NCBI RefSeq assembly: GCF_001729765.1
Contig: NZ_CP017181.1
Location: 4,216,001-4,280,000, forward strand
From: Enterobacter kobei
GTDB lineage: Bacteria > Pseudomonadota > Gammaproteobacteria > Enterobacterales > Enterobacteriaceae
Direction: 5' to 3'
Length of the DNA: 64,000 nt
The translations under genes and the position numbers were made by a program. Below, piece after piece: positions 32,533-43,867 of the stretch. Position 1 is the first letter of the stretch. Each line of letters begins with the position of its first letter. The notes beneath the pieces are model-generated. The model did not search any database, had not been told where the DNA came from, and saw only the letters and a list, made by a program, of their open reading frames with translations.

Positions 32533-33182
32533 AATATTCTGCGCTTATTTCCCTATGACGCAGCGGATTCTACCCAATATTGTTTCAGGGGGTATGTGCT
32601 GTTACTCACAATTTGCCTTCCCGCGTTATTCACCGGAACAACAAAAAACATAAAAAACCTTTATAATTAATCAGTTAAGCTTGTCAGATCACACCATTAC
32701 GCTGACATCGATCAATAAAACTAACACTAATAAATTTATTTTATGGCGATAACCTGGATAAATTTTCCTGCGTTAATAAAATCAATAAAGACGATCTTTC
32801 AGGCAATTAAAGACCAATAAATAACCGTTATTCAGTTGAAACATTCTTTCAATTTATCAATTTTTACAGATGCTTTTAGGCTGGCTTTCGATAAAAAGAG
32901 GAATACGTCACACATTCGCAGGATGAATGTTTTTAAATGCAATATGTAGATATCAAACATGAAAACATATTGAATCATTAAGACAACAATCGCAACAAAT
33001 TAACAACACCGTGGATTCACCCATTTTCAGCGCGAAATTTTGTGATAACGATCGCCTGTAGATTGCTTGAGGCCACTGAAGAGATAAAAACAGTGAAATG
33101 TGCTTAATGTCGCAAATATGAGAATTGATGTCGTTTGTGGGGTTGTCGGGTGGCGCAGCACTTAACCGACCTACAACCACCT
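32533..33182. promoter_or_regulatory. long AT-rich region between tdcA and rnpB
   Basis: About 650 bases without a convincing gene on either strand. The tdcA end holds the CRP-like site at 32595-32610 and the tdc promoter; in E. coli IHF, TdcA and TdcR also act here. No plus-strand ORF resembling tdcR is seen. The rnpB end carries a degenerate REP-like dyad (GGTTGTCGGGT...ACCGACCTACAACC, about 33136-33178). Confidence 0.5.
32595..32610. promoter_or_regulatory. CRP site of the tdc promoter
   Basis: TGTGC-TGTTAC-TCACA matches TGTGA-N6-TCACA at 9 of 10 positions and lies 63 bases upstream of the tdcA start, where the E. coli tdc operon has its CRP site. Confidence 0.75.
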
Positions 33183-33190
33183 GAAAGCAA

Positions 33191-33216
33191 AAACCCCGCC
33201 GAAGCGGGGTTTTTTA
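33191..33216 (-). terminator. terminator of rnpB
   Basis: The perfect hairpin AAACCCCGC-CGAA-GCGGGGTTT has A and T runs on both sides, so it can work on both strands. It lies immediately downstream of the rnpB 3' end on the minus strand. Confidence 0.85.
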
Positions 33217-33219
33217 AGA

Positions 33220-33596
<377 letters not shown>

Positions 33597-33603
33597 GGCG
33601 CGC

Positions 33604-33632
33604 AGTATAGAGGGTTTGCGCGCCGCTGTCAC
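33604..33632 (-). promoter_or_regulatory. rnpB promoter
   Basis: On the minus strand, GTGACA (33627-33632) and TATACT (33604-33609) are separated by 17 bases. Seven bases then lead to the RNA 5' end at 33596. A GC-rich stretch between the -10 box and the start resembles a stringent discriminator. Confidence 0.75.
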
Positions 33633-33655
33633 CTTCAGGCGCAGACAAGACGTAA

Positions 33656-34546
33656 TTAACGCGCGACTTCTACCTTTGCCAGTTTTTCGTAGTAGCACAC
33701 AATCGCGCTGTGATCGGCCGTGCCCAGACCATCTGCACGCAACGCCTGCATCATCTCCATCACCGCCGCGGTCAGCGGCAGCTGTGCGCCTACACCGTGG
33801 GACGTATCGAGCGCGTTCGCCAGATCTTTAATGTGCAGGTCGATACGGAATCCCGGCTTGAAGTTACGGTCCATCACCATCGGCGCTTTGGCATCCAGCA
33901 CGGTACTTCCCGCCAGACCACCGCGAATCGCCTGATAGACCAGGTCCGGGTTAACGCCCGCTTTGCTTGCCAGCGTCAGCGCTTCAGACATCGCGGCGAT
34001 GTTCAGCGCCACAATGACCTGGTTCGCCAGCTTGGTCACGTTGCCCGCGCCAATTTCACCCGTATGCACCACGGAGCCTGCCATCGCTTTCATCAGGTCA
34101 TAGTATTTATCGAAAATAGCTTTATCCCCGCCGACCATCACCGACAGCGTGCCGTCGATCGCTTTCGGCTCACCGCCGCTGACCGGCGCGTCCAGCATAT
34201 CCACGCCCTTCGCTTTTAGCGCCTCGCTGATTTCACGACTTGCAAGCGGTGCGATAGAGCTCATATCAATCAGCACCAGGCCAGGCTTTGCGCCCTCAAT
34301 GATGCCGTTCTCCCCCAGCGCGACCTCTTTAACATGCGGGGAGTTTGGCAGCATGGTAATGATGACATCGCACTGCTCAGCAATCGCTTTGGCGGTGGAG
34401 GCGGTTTCTGCGCCAGCCGCCATCACCTCGGCCACAGATTGCGGATTATGATCGGAGACCACCAGTGAGTAACCCGCTTTGATGAGGTTCTTACTCATTG
34501 GTTTACCCATGATCCCCAGGCCAATAAAACCCACTTTCAGCGTCAT
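33656..34546 (-). CDS. garR: tartronate semialdehyde reductase GarR
   Basis: NADH-dependent 2-hydroxy-3-oxopropionate reductase that makes D-glycerate in galactarate/glucarate breakdown. The 296 residues show GFIGLGIMGKPM at the N-terminus (Rossmann GxGxxG), the substrate motif DAPVSGGEPKA (about 119-129) and the catalytic lysine K172 in GNVTKLANQ. It is downstream of garL by 20 bases. In E. coli glycerate kinase garK follows; here rnpB follows directly. Confidence 0.95.
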   Translation of the reverse strand: MTLKVGFIGLGIMGKPMSKNLIKAGYSLVVSDHNPQSVAEVMAAGAETASTAKAIAEQCDVIITMLPNSPHVKEVALGENGIIEGAKPGLVLIDMSSIAPLASREISEALKAKGVDMLDAPVSGGEPKAIDGTLSVMVGGDKAIFDKYYDLMKAMAGSVVHTGEIGAGNVTKLANQVIVALNIAAMSEALTLASKAGVNPDLVYQAIRGGLAGSTVLDAKAPMVMDRNFKPGFRIDLHIKDLANALDTSHGVGAQLPLTAAVMEMMQALRADGLGTADHSAIVCYYEKLAKVEVAR

Positions 34547-34566
34547 AACTGTTTCCTCAATGATGG

Positions 34567-35337
34567 TTATTTTTTAAAAGCGTCCGCTAATTTCTGCGTC
34601 GCTGAGCGGAACACCCCGAGATCGCTGCCGACGGCAACAAAGGTGGCTCCCCACTCCAGATAACGTCGGGCGTCGGCTTCAACCGGCGCCAGTATGCCGC
34701 TCGGTTTACCGTGTGCTTTGGCGCGAGCAAATATGTGCTGGATCGCACGCTGCACGTCAGGGTGGCTGGCATTGCCCAGGTGGCCAAAGGCGGCAGCCAG
34801 ATCGCTTGGGCCGACAAAGATACCGTCCACACCGTTTGTGGCTGCAATAGCGTCGAGGTTTTCAACCCCCTGCTGGCTCTCAATCTGCACCAGAACAGTG
34901 ATGTTGCTATTGGACTGCGCGAAGTAGTCCGGCACGGTGCCGAACATGTTGGCGCGGTGTGAGACGGAGACGCCGCGGATCCCTTCCGGCGGGTAGCGCG
35001 TTGACGCCACAGCCAGCGCCGCTTGTTCCTGGGTTTCCACAAACGGGATGAGGAAATTGTAGAACCCGATATCCAGCAAACGTTTGACGATCACCGGGTC
35101 ATTGGTTGGCACTCGCACCACCGGGGCGCTGGCGCTGCCTTTCAGGGCCATCAGTTGCGGAATAAAGGTGCTGATATCATTTGGCGCATGTTCGCCGTCG
35201 AGCACCAGCCAGTCAAAACCAGCAAGGCCCAGCACTTCAGTACTTATTGGGTTTGCCAGCGCAGACCAACAGCCAATCTGGATCTGGTGCGCCGCGAGGG
35301 CCGTTTTAAACGTATTCGGGAAGATATTGTTATTCAT
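34567..35337 (-). CDS. garL: 5-keto-4-deoxy-D-glucarate aldolase GarL
   Basis: Class II aldolase (HpcH/HpaI family) that splits 5-keto-4-deoxyglucarate (and related acids) into pyruvate and tartronate semialdehyde. It has 256 residues from ATG 35337. Metal and substrate motifs include [28 protein letters not shown] and [11 protein letters not shown]. It is the first gene of a garLR unit and is divergent from garD. The garP transporter that precedes garL in E. coli is absent. Confidence 0.95.
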   Translation of the reverse strand: MNNNIFPNTFKTALAAHQIQIGCWSALANPISTEVLGLAGFDWLVLDGEHAPNDISTFIPQLMALKGSASAPVVRVPTNDPVIVKRLLDIGFYNFLIPFVETQEQAALAVASTRYPPEGIRGVSVSHRANMFGTVPDYFAQSNSNITVLVQIESQQGVENLDAIAATNGVDGIFVGPSDLAAAFGHLGNASHPDVQRAIQHIFARAKAHGKPSGILAPVEADARRYLEWGATFVAVGSDLGVFRSATQKLADAFKK

Positions 35338-35696
35338 CACTTATACCTTTTTAATTCCGCAGTTTGAGCCGGGATTATTTATTGCGAAACATATTGTTTT
35401 TATATTTATTTCTCTGACTGAATGTTGGCAATATAAAATCGTCCTTCAGTATAATCGTCACTTCACAACAGCACATTGTTTTTATGCTCAAGTATTGCGC
35501 CTCATTTCAACGCCATTTTGAGCATATGCCCAACGCTGTGGGCGCTAATGCACAGAATCAGGGATTAGTTAGCCTGACGCGATCGCGATCACATTTTTAA
35601 CTGTCTTCTGCTGACATCCTTTATTTCCTCGAGAATAAAACGATTATCCAACGGGTTAAATTTACTATCTGACACTTTGCCGGAGAAATGTGAATA
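35338..35696. promoter_or_regulatory. divergent garL / garD control region (359 bases)
   Basis: No gene and no remnant of garP that I can see. A CRP-like site CGCGA-TCGCGA-TCACA lies at 35578-35593, about 104 bases before garD. Regulation by CdaR (SdaR), the sugar-diacid activator, is expected from E. coli, but I did not identify its operator. Confidence 0.45.
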
Positions 35697-37268
35697 ATGG
35701 CCGATATTGAAATGAGAGAGGCATCGCCGACGGCGTTTTATATAAAAGTTCACGATACGGATAACGTGGCGATTATTGTCAATGACAATGGCTTAAAAGC
35801 GGGAACACGCTTCCCGGACGGACTGACGTTAATTGAACATATTCCCCAGGGGCACAAAATCGCACTGGTCGATATTCCTGCCCATGGGGAGATCGTGCGT
35901 TACGGTGAAGTCATCGGCTATGCCGTTCGCGCAATTCCGCAGGGAAGCTGGATTGAGGAGTCGCTGGTTGAGCTGCCAAAAGCGCCACCGCTGAACACCC
36001 TGCCACTTGCCACCCGCGTACCGGAACCGCTTCCCCCACTGGAAGGCTATACCTTTGAAGGCTATCGCAATCCGGACGGCAGCGTCGGTACCAAAAATCT
36101 TCTTGGTCTCACCACCAGCGTACACTGCGTGGCGGGCGTAGTGGATTACGTGGTGAAAATCATCGAACGCGATCTGCTGCCGAAATACCCGAACGTCGAT
36201 GGCGTGGTTGGCCTGAACCATCTCTATGGCTGTGGCGTAGCGATCAACGCGCCAGCGGCGGTCGTGCCGATCCGTACCATTCATAATATTGCCCTCAACC
36301 CGAATTTTGGCGGCGAGGTGATGGTGATTGGCCTGGGATGCGAAAAACTCCAGCCTGAGCGTCTGCTGCAGGGTACCGAAGACGTCAAAGCCATTCCGGC
36401 AGACGAGGCCAGCATTGTACGCCTGCAGGACGAACGCCACATTGGGTTCCGGTCTATGGTCGACGATATTCTGCAGGTTGCCGAGCGTCATCTCGATAAG
36501 CTCAACCGACGCCAGCGCGAAACCTGCCCCGTGTCTGACCTGGTGGTGGGAACCCAGTGCGGCGGCAGCGATGCGTTCTCTGGCGTGACGGCCAACCCGG
36601 CGGTGGGCTTCGCGTCCGACCTGCTTGTTCGTTGCGGTGCGACGGTGATGTTCTCTGAAGTGACCGAAGTCCGTGATGCCATCCATTTACTGACGCCGCG
36701 CGCCGTCAATGAAGACGTGGGCAAGCGCCTGCTTGAGGAGATGGCCTGGTACGATAACTATCTCGACATGGGTAAAACCGACCGTAGCGCGAATCCGTCT
36801 CCGGGAAACAAAAAAGGGGGCCTGGCGAACGTCGTGGAAAAAGCCCTGGGTTCGATTGCTAAATCCGGCCAAAGCGCAATTGTGGAAGTCCTCTCTCCGG
36901 GACAGCGGCCGACCAAACGCGGCCTGATCTACGCGGCAACGCCTGCCAGCGATTTTGTTTGCGGCACCCAGCAGGTGGCATCCGGCATTACGGTGCAGGT
37001 CTTTACCACAGGACGCGGCACGCCGTATGGCCTGATGGCAGTCCCGGTGATCAAAATGGCGACGCGCACCGAGCTGGCAAACCGCTGGTACGACTTAATG
37101 GATATCAACGCGGGAACCATCGCCACCGGAGAAGAGAGCATTGAGGACGTGGGCTGGAAGCTATTCCACTTCATTCTGGACGTGGCAAGCGGGCGGAAGA
37201 AAACGTTCTCGGACCAATGGGGATTACATAACCAGCTGGCGGTGTTTAACCCGGCACCAGTGACGTGA
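35697..37268 (+). CDS. garD: galactarate dehydratase
   Basis: Dehydrates galactarate (mucate) to 5-keto-4-deoxy-D-glucarate, the substrate of GarL. It has 523 residues, as in E. coli. An N-terminal SAF-type domain (about 12-95) is followed by the UxaA-type catalytic domain, with [24 protein letters not shown] and [10 protein letters not shown] motifs shared with UxaA in this window. A strong terminator follows the gene. Confidence 0.96.
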   Translation: MADIEMREASPTAFYIKVHDTDNVAIIVNDNGLKAGTRFPDGLTLIEHIPQGHKIALVDIPAHGEIVRYGEVIGYAVRAIPQGSWIEESLVELPKAPPLNTLPLATRVPEPLPPLEGYTFEGYRNPDGSVGTKNLLGLTTSVHCVAGVVDYVVKIIERDLLPKYPNVDGVVGLNHLYGCGVAINAPAAVVPIRTIHNIALNPNFGGEVMVIGLGCEKLQPERLLQGTEDVKAIPADEASIVRLQDERHIGFRSMVDDILQVAERHLDKLNRRQRETCPVSDLVVGTQCGGSDAFSGVTANPAVGFASDLLVRCGATVMFSEVTEVRDAIHLLTPRAVNEDVGKRLLEEMAWYDNYLDMGKTDRSANPSPGNKKGGLANVVEKALGSIAKSGQSAIVEVLSPGQRPTKRGLIYAATPASDFVCGTQQVASGITVQVFTTGRGTPYGLMAVPVIKMATRTELANRWYDLMDINAGTIATGEESIEDVGWKLFHFILDVASGRKKTFSDQWGLHNQLAVFNPAPVT

Positions 37269-37288
37269 GTTCACTATAAACCTCTTTC

Positions 37289-37315
37289 AGCATGGCTTCG
37301 GCCATGCTTTTTTTT
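37289..37315 (+). terminator. terminator of garD
   Basis: AGCATGGC-TTCG-GCCATGCT with a UUCG tetraloop, followed by eight T. Confidence 0.92.
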
Positions 37316-37316
37316 G

Positions 37317-38299
<983 letters not shown>

Positions 38300-38333
38300 C
38301 GACGAAAGATTAATGTCCTAATCCGGAGGAAAT

Positions 38334-39605
38334 GTGAAAGATATTATTGCCCGCCATAAAGCGGGAGAGCATGTCGGTATTTGTTCTGTCTGTTCCGCAC
38401 ACCCGCTGGTCATTGAAGCTGCACTGCGTTTTGATTTGAATACCGACAATAAAGTGCTGATTGAGGCCACTTCAAATCAGGTGAATCAGTTTGGCGGCTA
38501 TACCGGCATGACTCCTGCTGATTTTCGCGATTTTGTATTGAATATCGCCAGGGACGTTGGTTTTCCCCGAGAACGCCTGATTCTTGGAGGGGATCACCTG
38601 GGGCCTAACTGCTGGCAAAACGAACCGGCTGAAGCAGCGATGGAAAAATCCGTTGAGCTGATCAAAACCTATGTCGCTGCCGGATTTACCAAGATCCATC
38701 TGGATGCTTCCATGTCATGCGCCGACGACCCCGTCCCGCTAGCACCAGTAGTGGTAGCCCAGCGGGCTGCACAGTTATGCAAAGCTGCAGAAGAGACGGC
38801 TAATGAGGAACAAAAAGCGGCACTAACCTACGTTATTGGCACTGAAGTTCCCGTACCGGGTGGGGAAGCCAGCAGTATTAACTGCGTGCATGTTACCCGT
38901 GTTGAAGATGCCGCACAGACGCTCGATACCCACCGAGCTGCCTTTAGCGCACTCGGTCTGGAAGATGCTATGACACGCGTGATCGCTATCGTGGTGCAAC
39001 CGGGCGTGGAGTTCGACCATACCCAAATCATTCCCTATCAACCCCACGCGGCCGAGGCACTATCCGGCTGGATCCGCCAGACACCAATGGTCTACGAGGC
39101 GCATTCAACCGACTACCAGACCCGTCAGGCTTATCAGGCCCTGGTGCGCGATCACTTCGCGATCCTGAAAGTGGGCCCGGCGCTCACCTTTGCTCTGCGT
39201 GAAGCCATCTTTGCCCTGGCACAAATGGAGAGAGAACTTATCGCCCCTGAGCAGCGCAGCCACGTGCTGGAGGTGATTGACGAAGTGATGCTGAACGAGC
39301 CGGATTACTGGAAAAAGTATTACCGTCCAACCTGGAGCCAGGCGATGGTGGATATCCATTTCAGTCTTTCTGATCGCATTCGCTACTACTGGCCGCATCC
39401 ACGTATCCGTCAGGGCGTGGAGAAATTACTCACCAACATGAGTAATACCTCCCTGCCGTTGGGTCTTATTAGCCAGTTTATGCCCGTTCAGTTCGAACGA
39501 TTGTCAATGAATGAGATCGTTGCAACACCGCACAATCTCATCATCGACAAAATACAGGATGTATTACGTGCCTATCGATTTGGCTGTACCCCTGAATACG
39601 TCTGA
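38334..39605 (+). CDS. gatZ: tagatose-bisphosphate aldolase subunit GatZ
   Basis: Non-catalytic partner that stabilises GatY. It has 423 residues (E. coli 420), begins with GTG at 38334 after GGAGG, and gives [24 protein letters not shown]. An overlapping ATG at 38332 is out of frame. Motifs [11 protein letters not shown] and EVPVPGGEA are typical. The stop TGA overlaps an in-frame ATG of gatA at 39605, but gatA more likely starts at 39620. Confidence 0.95.
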   Translation: MKDIIARHKAGEHVGICSVCSAHPLVIEAALRFDLNTDNKVLIEATSNQVNQFGGYTGMTPADFRDFVLNIARDVGFPRERLILGGDHLGPNCWQNEPAEAAMEKSVELIKTYVAAGFTKIHLDASMSCADDPVPLAPVVVAQRAAQLCKAAEETANEEQKAALTYVIGTEVPVPGGEASSINCVHVTRVEDAAQTLDTHRAAFSALGLEDAMTRVIAIVVQPGVEFDHTQIIPYQPHAAEALSGWIRQTPMVYEAHSTDYQTRQAYQALVRDHFAILKVGPALTFALREAIFALAQMERELIAPEQRSHVLEVIDEVMLNEPDYWKKYYRPTWSQAMVDIHFSLSDRIRYYWPHPRIRQGVEKLLTNMSNTSLPLGLISQFMPVQFERLSMNEIVATPHNLIIDKIQDVLRAYRFGCTPEYV

Positions 39606-39619
39606 TGCCCGGAGAGTCT

Positions 39620-40087
39620 ATGAGTCACGTTTTTGTCCGTACCGGAATTGAGTTTGAAAACTGTCAGCTTGCGCTGGCGCACATTGGTGAGGAGATGCTG
39701 GCGAAAGGTGTTGTGCATGCCACTTACCCAGCCGCACTTCTCGAAAGGGAGATCAACTACCCCACCGGCATAACCCTTGAACGCCATGCGGTTGCAATCC
39801 CGCATTGTGAGGCGGTACATGCCAAAATCCCCGCGATTTACCTGATTCGCCCGGACAAACCGGTGAATTTTCAGCAGGCTGATGATGATGGAGAGGTCGC
39901 CGTTTCACTCATCATCGCATTAATTGTTGAAAACCCTGCGGCGCAAATAAAACTGCTGCGCCGTCTTTTCAGCGAGCTACAAAACCCGGACACGCTGGAC
40001 CTGTTGTTGGTCACACCAGCCGATCGCCTGGCCGAGCAATTCCGGGAGACGATCCTTGAGCCTGACTACTGTGCACAGGCTTCATAA
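39620..40087 (+). CDS. gatA: galactitol PTS EIIA component
   Basis: Cytoplasmic phosphocarrier of 155 residues that passes phosphate from HPr to GatB. The phosphorylated histidine is H62 in AVAIPHCEA. The start chosen is ATG 39620 after GGAGAG, giving MSHVFVRTGIEF; ATG 39605 overlapping the gatZ stop is possible. Mannitol/fructose-type EIIA fold. Confidence 0.93.
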   Translation: MSHVFVRTGIEFENCQLALAHIGEEMLAKGVVHATYPAALLEREINYPTGITLERHAVAIPHCEAVHAKIPAIYLIRPDKPVNFQQADDDGEVAVSLIIALIVENPAAQIKLLRRLFSELQNPDTLDLLLVTPADRLAEQFRETILEPDYCAQAS

Positions 40088-40114
40088 CATACTGATAATA
40101 AAAAGGAGTACCCT

Positions 40115-40399
40115 ATGAAACGTAAAGTTATTGTTGCCTGTGGTGGTGCCGTAGCAACCTCAACCATGGCGGCTGAAGAGATCAAAGAACTGTGTGAAGC
40201 CCACCACATAGCGCTTGATCTGGTCCAGTGTCGGGTGACGGAAATTGAAACCTATATGGACGGTGCAGACCTCATTTGCACCACGGCAAAAGTCGACAGA
40301 TCGTTTGGTGACATTCCGGTAGTTCATGGGATGCCGTTTGTATCGGGCGTCGGTATCGAAGCCCTGCAACAAAAAATCCTCACTATTCTCGAGGGATGA
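40115..40399 (+). CDS. gatB: galactitol PTS EIIB component
   Basis: EIIB of 94 residues. The phosphorylated cysteine is C9 in [17 protein letters not shown] is well placed before ATG 40115. It is 4 bases from gatC. Confidence 0.95.
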   Translation: MKRKVIVACGGAVATSTMAAEEIKELCEAHHIALDLVQCRVTEIETYMDGADLICTTAKVDRSFGDIPVVHGMPFVSGVGIEALQQKILTILEG

Positions 40400-40403
40400 A
40401 ATC

Positions 40404-41777
40404 ATGTTTACCGAAATCATGCGGTATATCCTCGACCTCGGTCCCACCGTCATGCTGCCCATCGTTATCATTATCTTCTCAAAACTTTTGGGGATGAAAC
40501 TGGGCGATTGCTTCAAGTCCGGCCTGCATATCGGCATAGGCTTCGTGGGAATTGGATTGGTCATTGGCCTGATGCTCGACTCCATTGGTCCGGCAGCTAA
40601 AGCGATGGCGGAACAATTCCAGATTAACCTTCACGTAGTGGATATCGGCTGGCCAGGTTCTTCACCCATGACCTGGGCCTCACAAATCGCACTGGTGGCG
40701 ATCCCGATAGCGATCGGCGTCAATGTCATCATGCTGGTCACTCGTATGACCCGTGTAGTGAACGTGGACATCTGGAACATCTGGCACATGACCTTCACCG
40801 GCGCAATGCTGCACCTGGCCACTGGCTCTTACTGGCTGGGGATCCTTGGTGTGGTGGTTCACGCAGCCTTTGTCTACAAGCTGGGTGACTGGTTTGCCAA
40901 AGACACGCGAGACTTCTTCGGCCTGGAAGGAATTGCTATTCCACACGGCTCGTCGGCGTATCTCGGTCCCGTCGCGGTGCTGGTCGATACGATTATCAAC
41001 CACATTCCTGGTCTTAAGCGGATCCACTTTAGCGCCGACGATGTCCAGAAACGTTTTGGTCCGTTTGGCGAACCGGTCACCGTCGGTTTTGTCATGGGAC
41101 TGGTCATTGGCATGCTGGCAGGCTACGACGCGAAATCCGTTCTGCAACTGGCAGTGAAAACCGCTGCAGTGATGCTGTTGATGCCGCGGGTCATCAAGCC
41201 GATTATGGATGGCCTGACGCCGATTGCTAAACACGCTCGCAAACGCCTGCAGGCCAAATTTGGTGGTCAGGAGTTCTTAATTGGTCTTGATCCCGCACTG
41301 CTGCTGGGTCATACGTCAGTGGTTTCCGCCAGTCTCATTTTCATCCCGTTAACCATTCTGATTGCGGTGCTGGTGCCAGGTAACCAGGTGCTACCTTTCG
41401 GCGACCTTGCGACTATCGGTTTCTTCGTGGCAATGGCGGTCGCGATTCACCAGGGTAATCTGTTCCGTACACTCATCTCCGGCGTCATCATCATGGGGAT
41501 CACACTATGGATCGCCACACAGACCATCGGCCTGCATACCCAGCTTGCACAGAACGCTGGTGCGTTAAAAGCAGGTGGGCTTGTGGCATCCATGGATCAG
41601 GGTGGTTCGCCAGTCACCTGGTTGCTCATCCAGCTCCTTACCTGGCAAAACGTGGTGGGATTCATTGTGATTGGCGCGATCTACTTCACAGGCGTACTGC
41701 TCACCTGGCGACGTGCCCGGACGTTTACGACGGCAGAGAAAAACGCCGCTAACCCGCAAAGCCAGACGGTATCTTAA
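40404..41777 (+). CDS. gatC: galactitol PTS EIIC permease
   Basis: Membrane channel of the galactitol phosphotransferase system, 457 residues (E. coli 451). About ten hydrophobic segments are visible. ATG 40404 gives MFTEIMRYILDLGPTVMLP; an open frame continues upstream inside gatB and is not used. It imports galactitol as galactitol-1-phosphate for GatD. Confidence 0.95.
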   Translation: MFTEIMRYILDLGPTVMLPIVIIIFSKLLGMKLGDCFKSGLHIGIGFVGIGLVIGLMLDSIGPAAKAMAEQFQINLHVVDIGWPGSSPMTWASQIALVAIPIAIGVNVIMLVTRMTRVVNVDIWNIWHMTFTGAMLHLATGSYWLGILGVVVHAAFVYKLGDWFAKDTRDFFGLEGIAIPHGSSAYLGPVAVLVDTIINHIPGLKRIHFSADDVQKRFGPFGEPVTVGFVMGLVIGMLAGYDAKSVLQLAVKTAAVMLLMPRVIKPIMDGLTPIAKHARKRLQAKFGGQEFLIGLDPALLLGHTSVVSASLIFIPLTILIAVLVPGNQVLPFGDLATIGFFVAMAVAIHQGNLFRTLISGVIIMGITLWIATQTIGLHTQLAQNAGALKAGGLVASMDQGGSPVTWLLIQLLTWQNVVGFIVIGAIYFTGVLLTWRRARTFTTAEKNAANPQSQTVS

Positions 41778-41818
41778 TATCCGGGGAGCCATGCTCCCCT
41801 TCTTTTCTGGAGTAAATC

Positions 41819-42862
41819 ATGAAATCAGTGGTAATTCACGCTGAGGGCAGCGTGCGCGTTGAAGAACGTCCGATCCCTCAAATACAGGATGCGGATGAAG
41901 TTCTGGTGCGCATTGTTTGCTCAGGGTTATGCGGCTCAGATATCCCGCGTATTTTTGCCAAAGGGGCACACTATTATCCTATCATCCTTGGCCATGAATT
42001 TAGCGGACACGTCGAAGCCTGTGGTGCAGATGTAAAGGACCTCCAGGCGGGAGATGCTGTGGCCTGCATTCCACTTCTGCCCTGTTTTTCCTGCCCAGAG
42101 TGTGGGCAAGGCTACTACTCGCTGTGTAAGCAGTACCAGTTTGTCGGCTCACGCAGTGACGGTGGCAATGCCGAATATATTGTCGTGAAGCGCGCGAACT
42201 TGTTCCGCCTGCCAGCAGAGATGGCAATCGAAGACGGGGCATTTATCGAACCTGTCACCGTAGGTTTGCACGCGTTTCATCTGGCTTCAGGCTGCAAAGG
42301 TAAAAATGTCATTATCGTCGGAGCGGGGACGATCGGTCTGCTGGCGATGCAGTGCGCGTTGGCGCTCGGGGCAAAGAGCGTAACTGCGATTGATATCAAC
42401 GACGATAAACTCGCCCTGGCGAAAACACTGGGTGCGACTCATGTATTCAACAGCCGTACCTTGAGCACCGATGACATTCTCAACGCGCAGAGTGACAGTC
42501 GATTTGATCAACTGGTGCTGGAGACCGCAGGAACACCACAAACTGTCTCGCTTGCCATTGATATTGCTGGCCCTCACGCACAAGTTGCGCTGGTCGGTAC
42601 ATTGCATCATGACCTGAATTTATCTGCCGCAACCTTTGGCAAAATATTACGTAAGGAACTGACGCTTTTGGGTAGCTGGATGAACTACTCTGCACCGTGG
42701 CCAGGGGAAGAGTGGGAAACAGCAGTCCGCCTGCTCACCGGGAAAAAACTGCAACTGGAGCCGCTCATTGCTCATACTGGCGACAGTGAAAGCTTCGCTC
42801 AGGCCGTGCAGGCACTGAATGGGGCACCGATGCAGGGCAAAATTATGCTGCGTTTCGCCTAA
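41819..42862 (+). CDS. gatD: galactitol-1-phosphate 5-dehydrogenase
   Basis: Zinc-dependent medium-chain dehydrogenase of 347 residues that oxidises galactitol-1-phosphate to tagatose-6-phosphate. Catalytic zinc ligands are C38, H59 and E60 (CGSD, GHEFSG). Structural zinc cysteines are C89, C92, C95 and C103. The NAD site IIVGAGTIGLLA is at about 160-171. Last gene of the structural operon; a short dyad (GAGCCAGC/GCTGGCTC at 42869-42891) follows without a T run. Confidence 0.96.
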   Translation: MKSVVIHAEGSVRVEERPIPQIQDADEVLVRIVCSGLCGSDIPRIFAKGAHYYPIILGHEFSGHVEACGADVKDLQAGDAVACIPLLPCFSCPECGQGYYSLCKQYQFVGSRSDGGNAEYIVVKRANLFRLPAEMAIEDGAFIEPVTVGLHAFHLASGCKGKNVIIVGAGTIGLLAMQCALALGAKSVTAIDINDDKLALAKTLGATHVFNSRTLSTDDILNAQSDSRFDQLVLETAGTPQTVSLAIDIAGPHAQVALVGTLHHDLNLSAATFGKILRKELTLLGSWMNYSAPWPGEEWETAVRLLTGKKLQLEPLIAHTGDSESFAQAVQALNGAPMQGKIMLRFA

Positions 42863-42898
42863 TCTCTCGAGCCAGCAACCTGAGCTGGCTCACATTTG

Positions 42899-42935
42899 CT
42901 TTCGAATATAGCCTTACACCTTTCGCATACCTTCG
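42899..42935 (+). promoter_or_regulatory. CTTTCG motifs upstream of gatR
   Basis: CTTTCG at 42899 and 42920 and CCTTCG at 42930 are spaced 21 and 10 bases apart, that is two turns and one turn of the helix. The same hexamer clusters before gatY. Autoregulation by GatR would explain this. Confidence 0.45.
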
Positions 42936-42972
42936 ATTAGAATAGGAACAGTTAATTATCAGGCAAATCAAT

Positions 42973-43746
42973 ATGAACTCATTTGAGCGAAGGAACAAAA
43001 TCGTTGACCTCGTCAACGCTCAGGGTAGCGTGATGGTGCAGGATCTTTCTAACCTGTTCGGCATCTCGGAAGTGACCATTCGAACCGACCTGCGCCTGCT
43101 GGAAGAAAAAGGCTTAGTCACGCGCTTCCATGGAGGCGCAGCAAAACCGGGCAGTAACCTGGCTGAAAGTGAGAATCAGGAAGTCGTACTGGAGGAGCGT
43201 TACCAGCTGGCAAGCGACCCGAAAAAACGTATTGCTCAGGCCGCCGCAGCCCTGATCGAAGAAGGAATGACGATTATTTTAGACAGCGGCAGTACCACTA
43301 TGCTGATAGCCGAAGCCCTGTCGAGAAAAGCCAATATTACCGTCATTACCAACAGCTTGCCCGCTGCGTTTGCTCTTTCGGAAAATAAAGATATTACGCT
43401 GGTGGTTTGCGGCGGCACGGTTCGCCATAAGACGCATTCAATGCACGGTACCATTGCCGAGCGTTCGCTTGCAGGTATTAGCGCGGACTTGATGTTTGTT
43501 GGGGCGGACGGTATTGATGCGACAAACGGCATCACCACCTTCAATGAAGGCTATTCCATCAGCAGCGTGATGGCCGCCGCCGCCCATAAAGTGATTGCCG
43601 TACTCGATGCGAGCAAGTTTAATCGTCGCGGGTTTAACCAGGTACTGCCAATGGAGAAGATTGATTGTGTGATTACGGATGATGGGATCGGAAAACATGA
43701 TAAAGATCTGCTGAGCAAAACGGGCACTGAGGTCATTACGGTTTAG
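42973..43746 (+). CDS. gatR: DeoR-family galactitol repressor GatR
   Basis: Repressor of the gat operon, 257 residues. It has an N-terminal DeoR helix-turn-helix (about 6-57, GSVMVQDLSNLFGISEVTIRTDLRLLE) and a C-terminal sugar-phosphate sensor domain with DSGSTT, VVCGGT and GADGID motifs. Unlike E. coli K-12, where gatR is broken by an insertion, this copy is full length, so inducible control is likely. It is transcribed from its own promoter, 110 bases after gatD. Confidence 0.95.
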   Translation: MNSFERRNKIVDLVNAQGSVMVQDLSNLFGISEVTIRTDLRLLEEKGLVTRFHGGAAKPGSNLAESENQEVVLEERYQLASDPKKRIAQAAAALIEEGMTIILDSGSTTMLIAEALSRKANITVITNSLPAAFALSENKDITLVVCGGTVRHKTHSMHGTIAERSLAGISADLMFVGADGIDATNGITTFNEGYSISSVMAAAAHKVIAVLDASKFNRRGFNQVLPMEKIDCVITDDGIGKHDKDLLSKTGTEVITV

Positions 43747-43753
43747 CTAACAA

Positions 43754-43787
43754 CGCAGGTCAGCGCATGACCTGCGCAATTTTCTTT
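43754..43787 (+). terminator. terminator of gatR
   Basis: CGCAGGTCA-GCGCA-TGACCTGCG followed by CAATTTTCTTTT, eight bases after the gatR stop. Confidence 0.75.
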
Positions 43788-43867
43788 TCCGACATTTATA
43801 CCGACATTTTATAAAGTTGCAGGCAAAGTAAGGCGCAGCCGCCGCCCGGCAAAAAGACGGCTGGGGC

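Noticed and set aside
34546..35340. Second open frame inside garL (34587-35042, minus)
   Set aside because: Out-of-frame shadow with Arg/Trp/Ser-rich translation.
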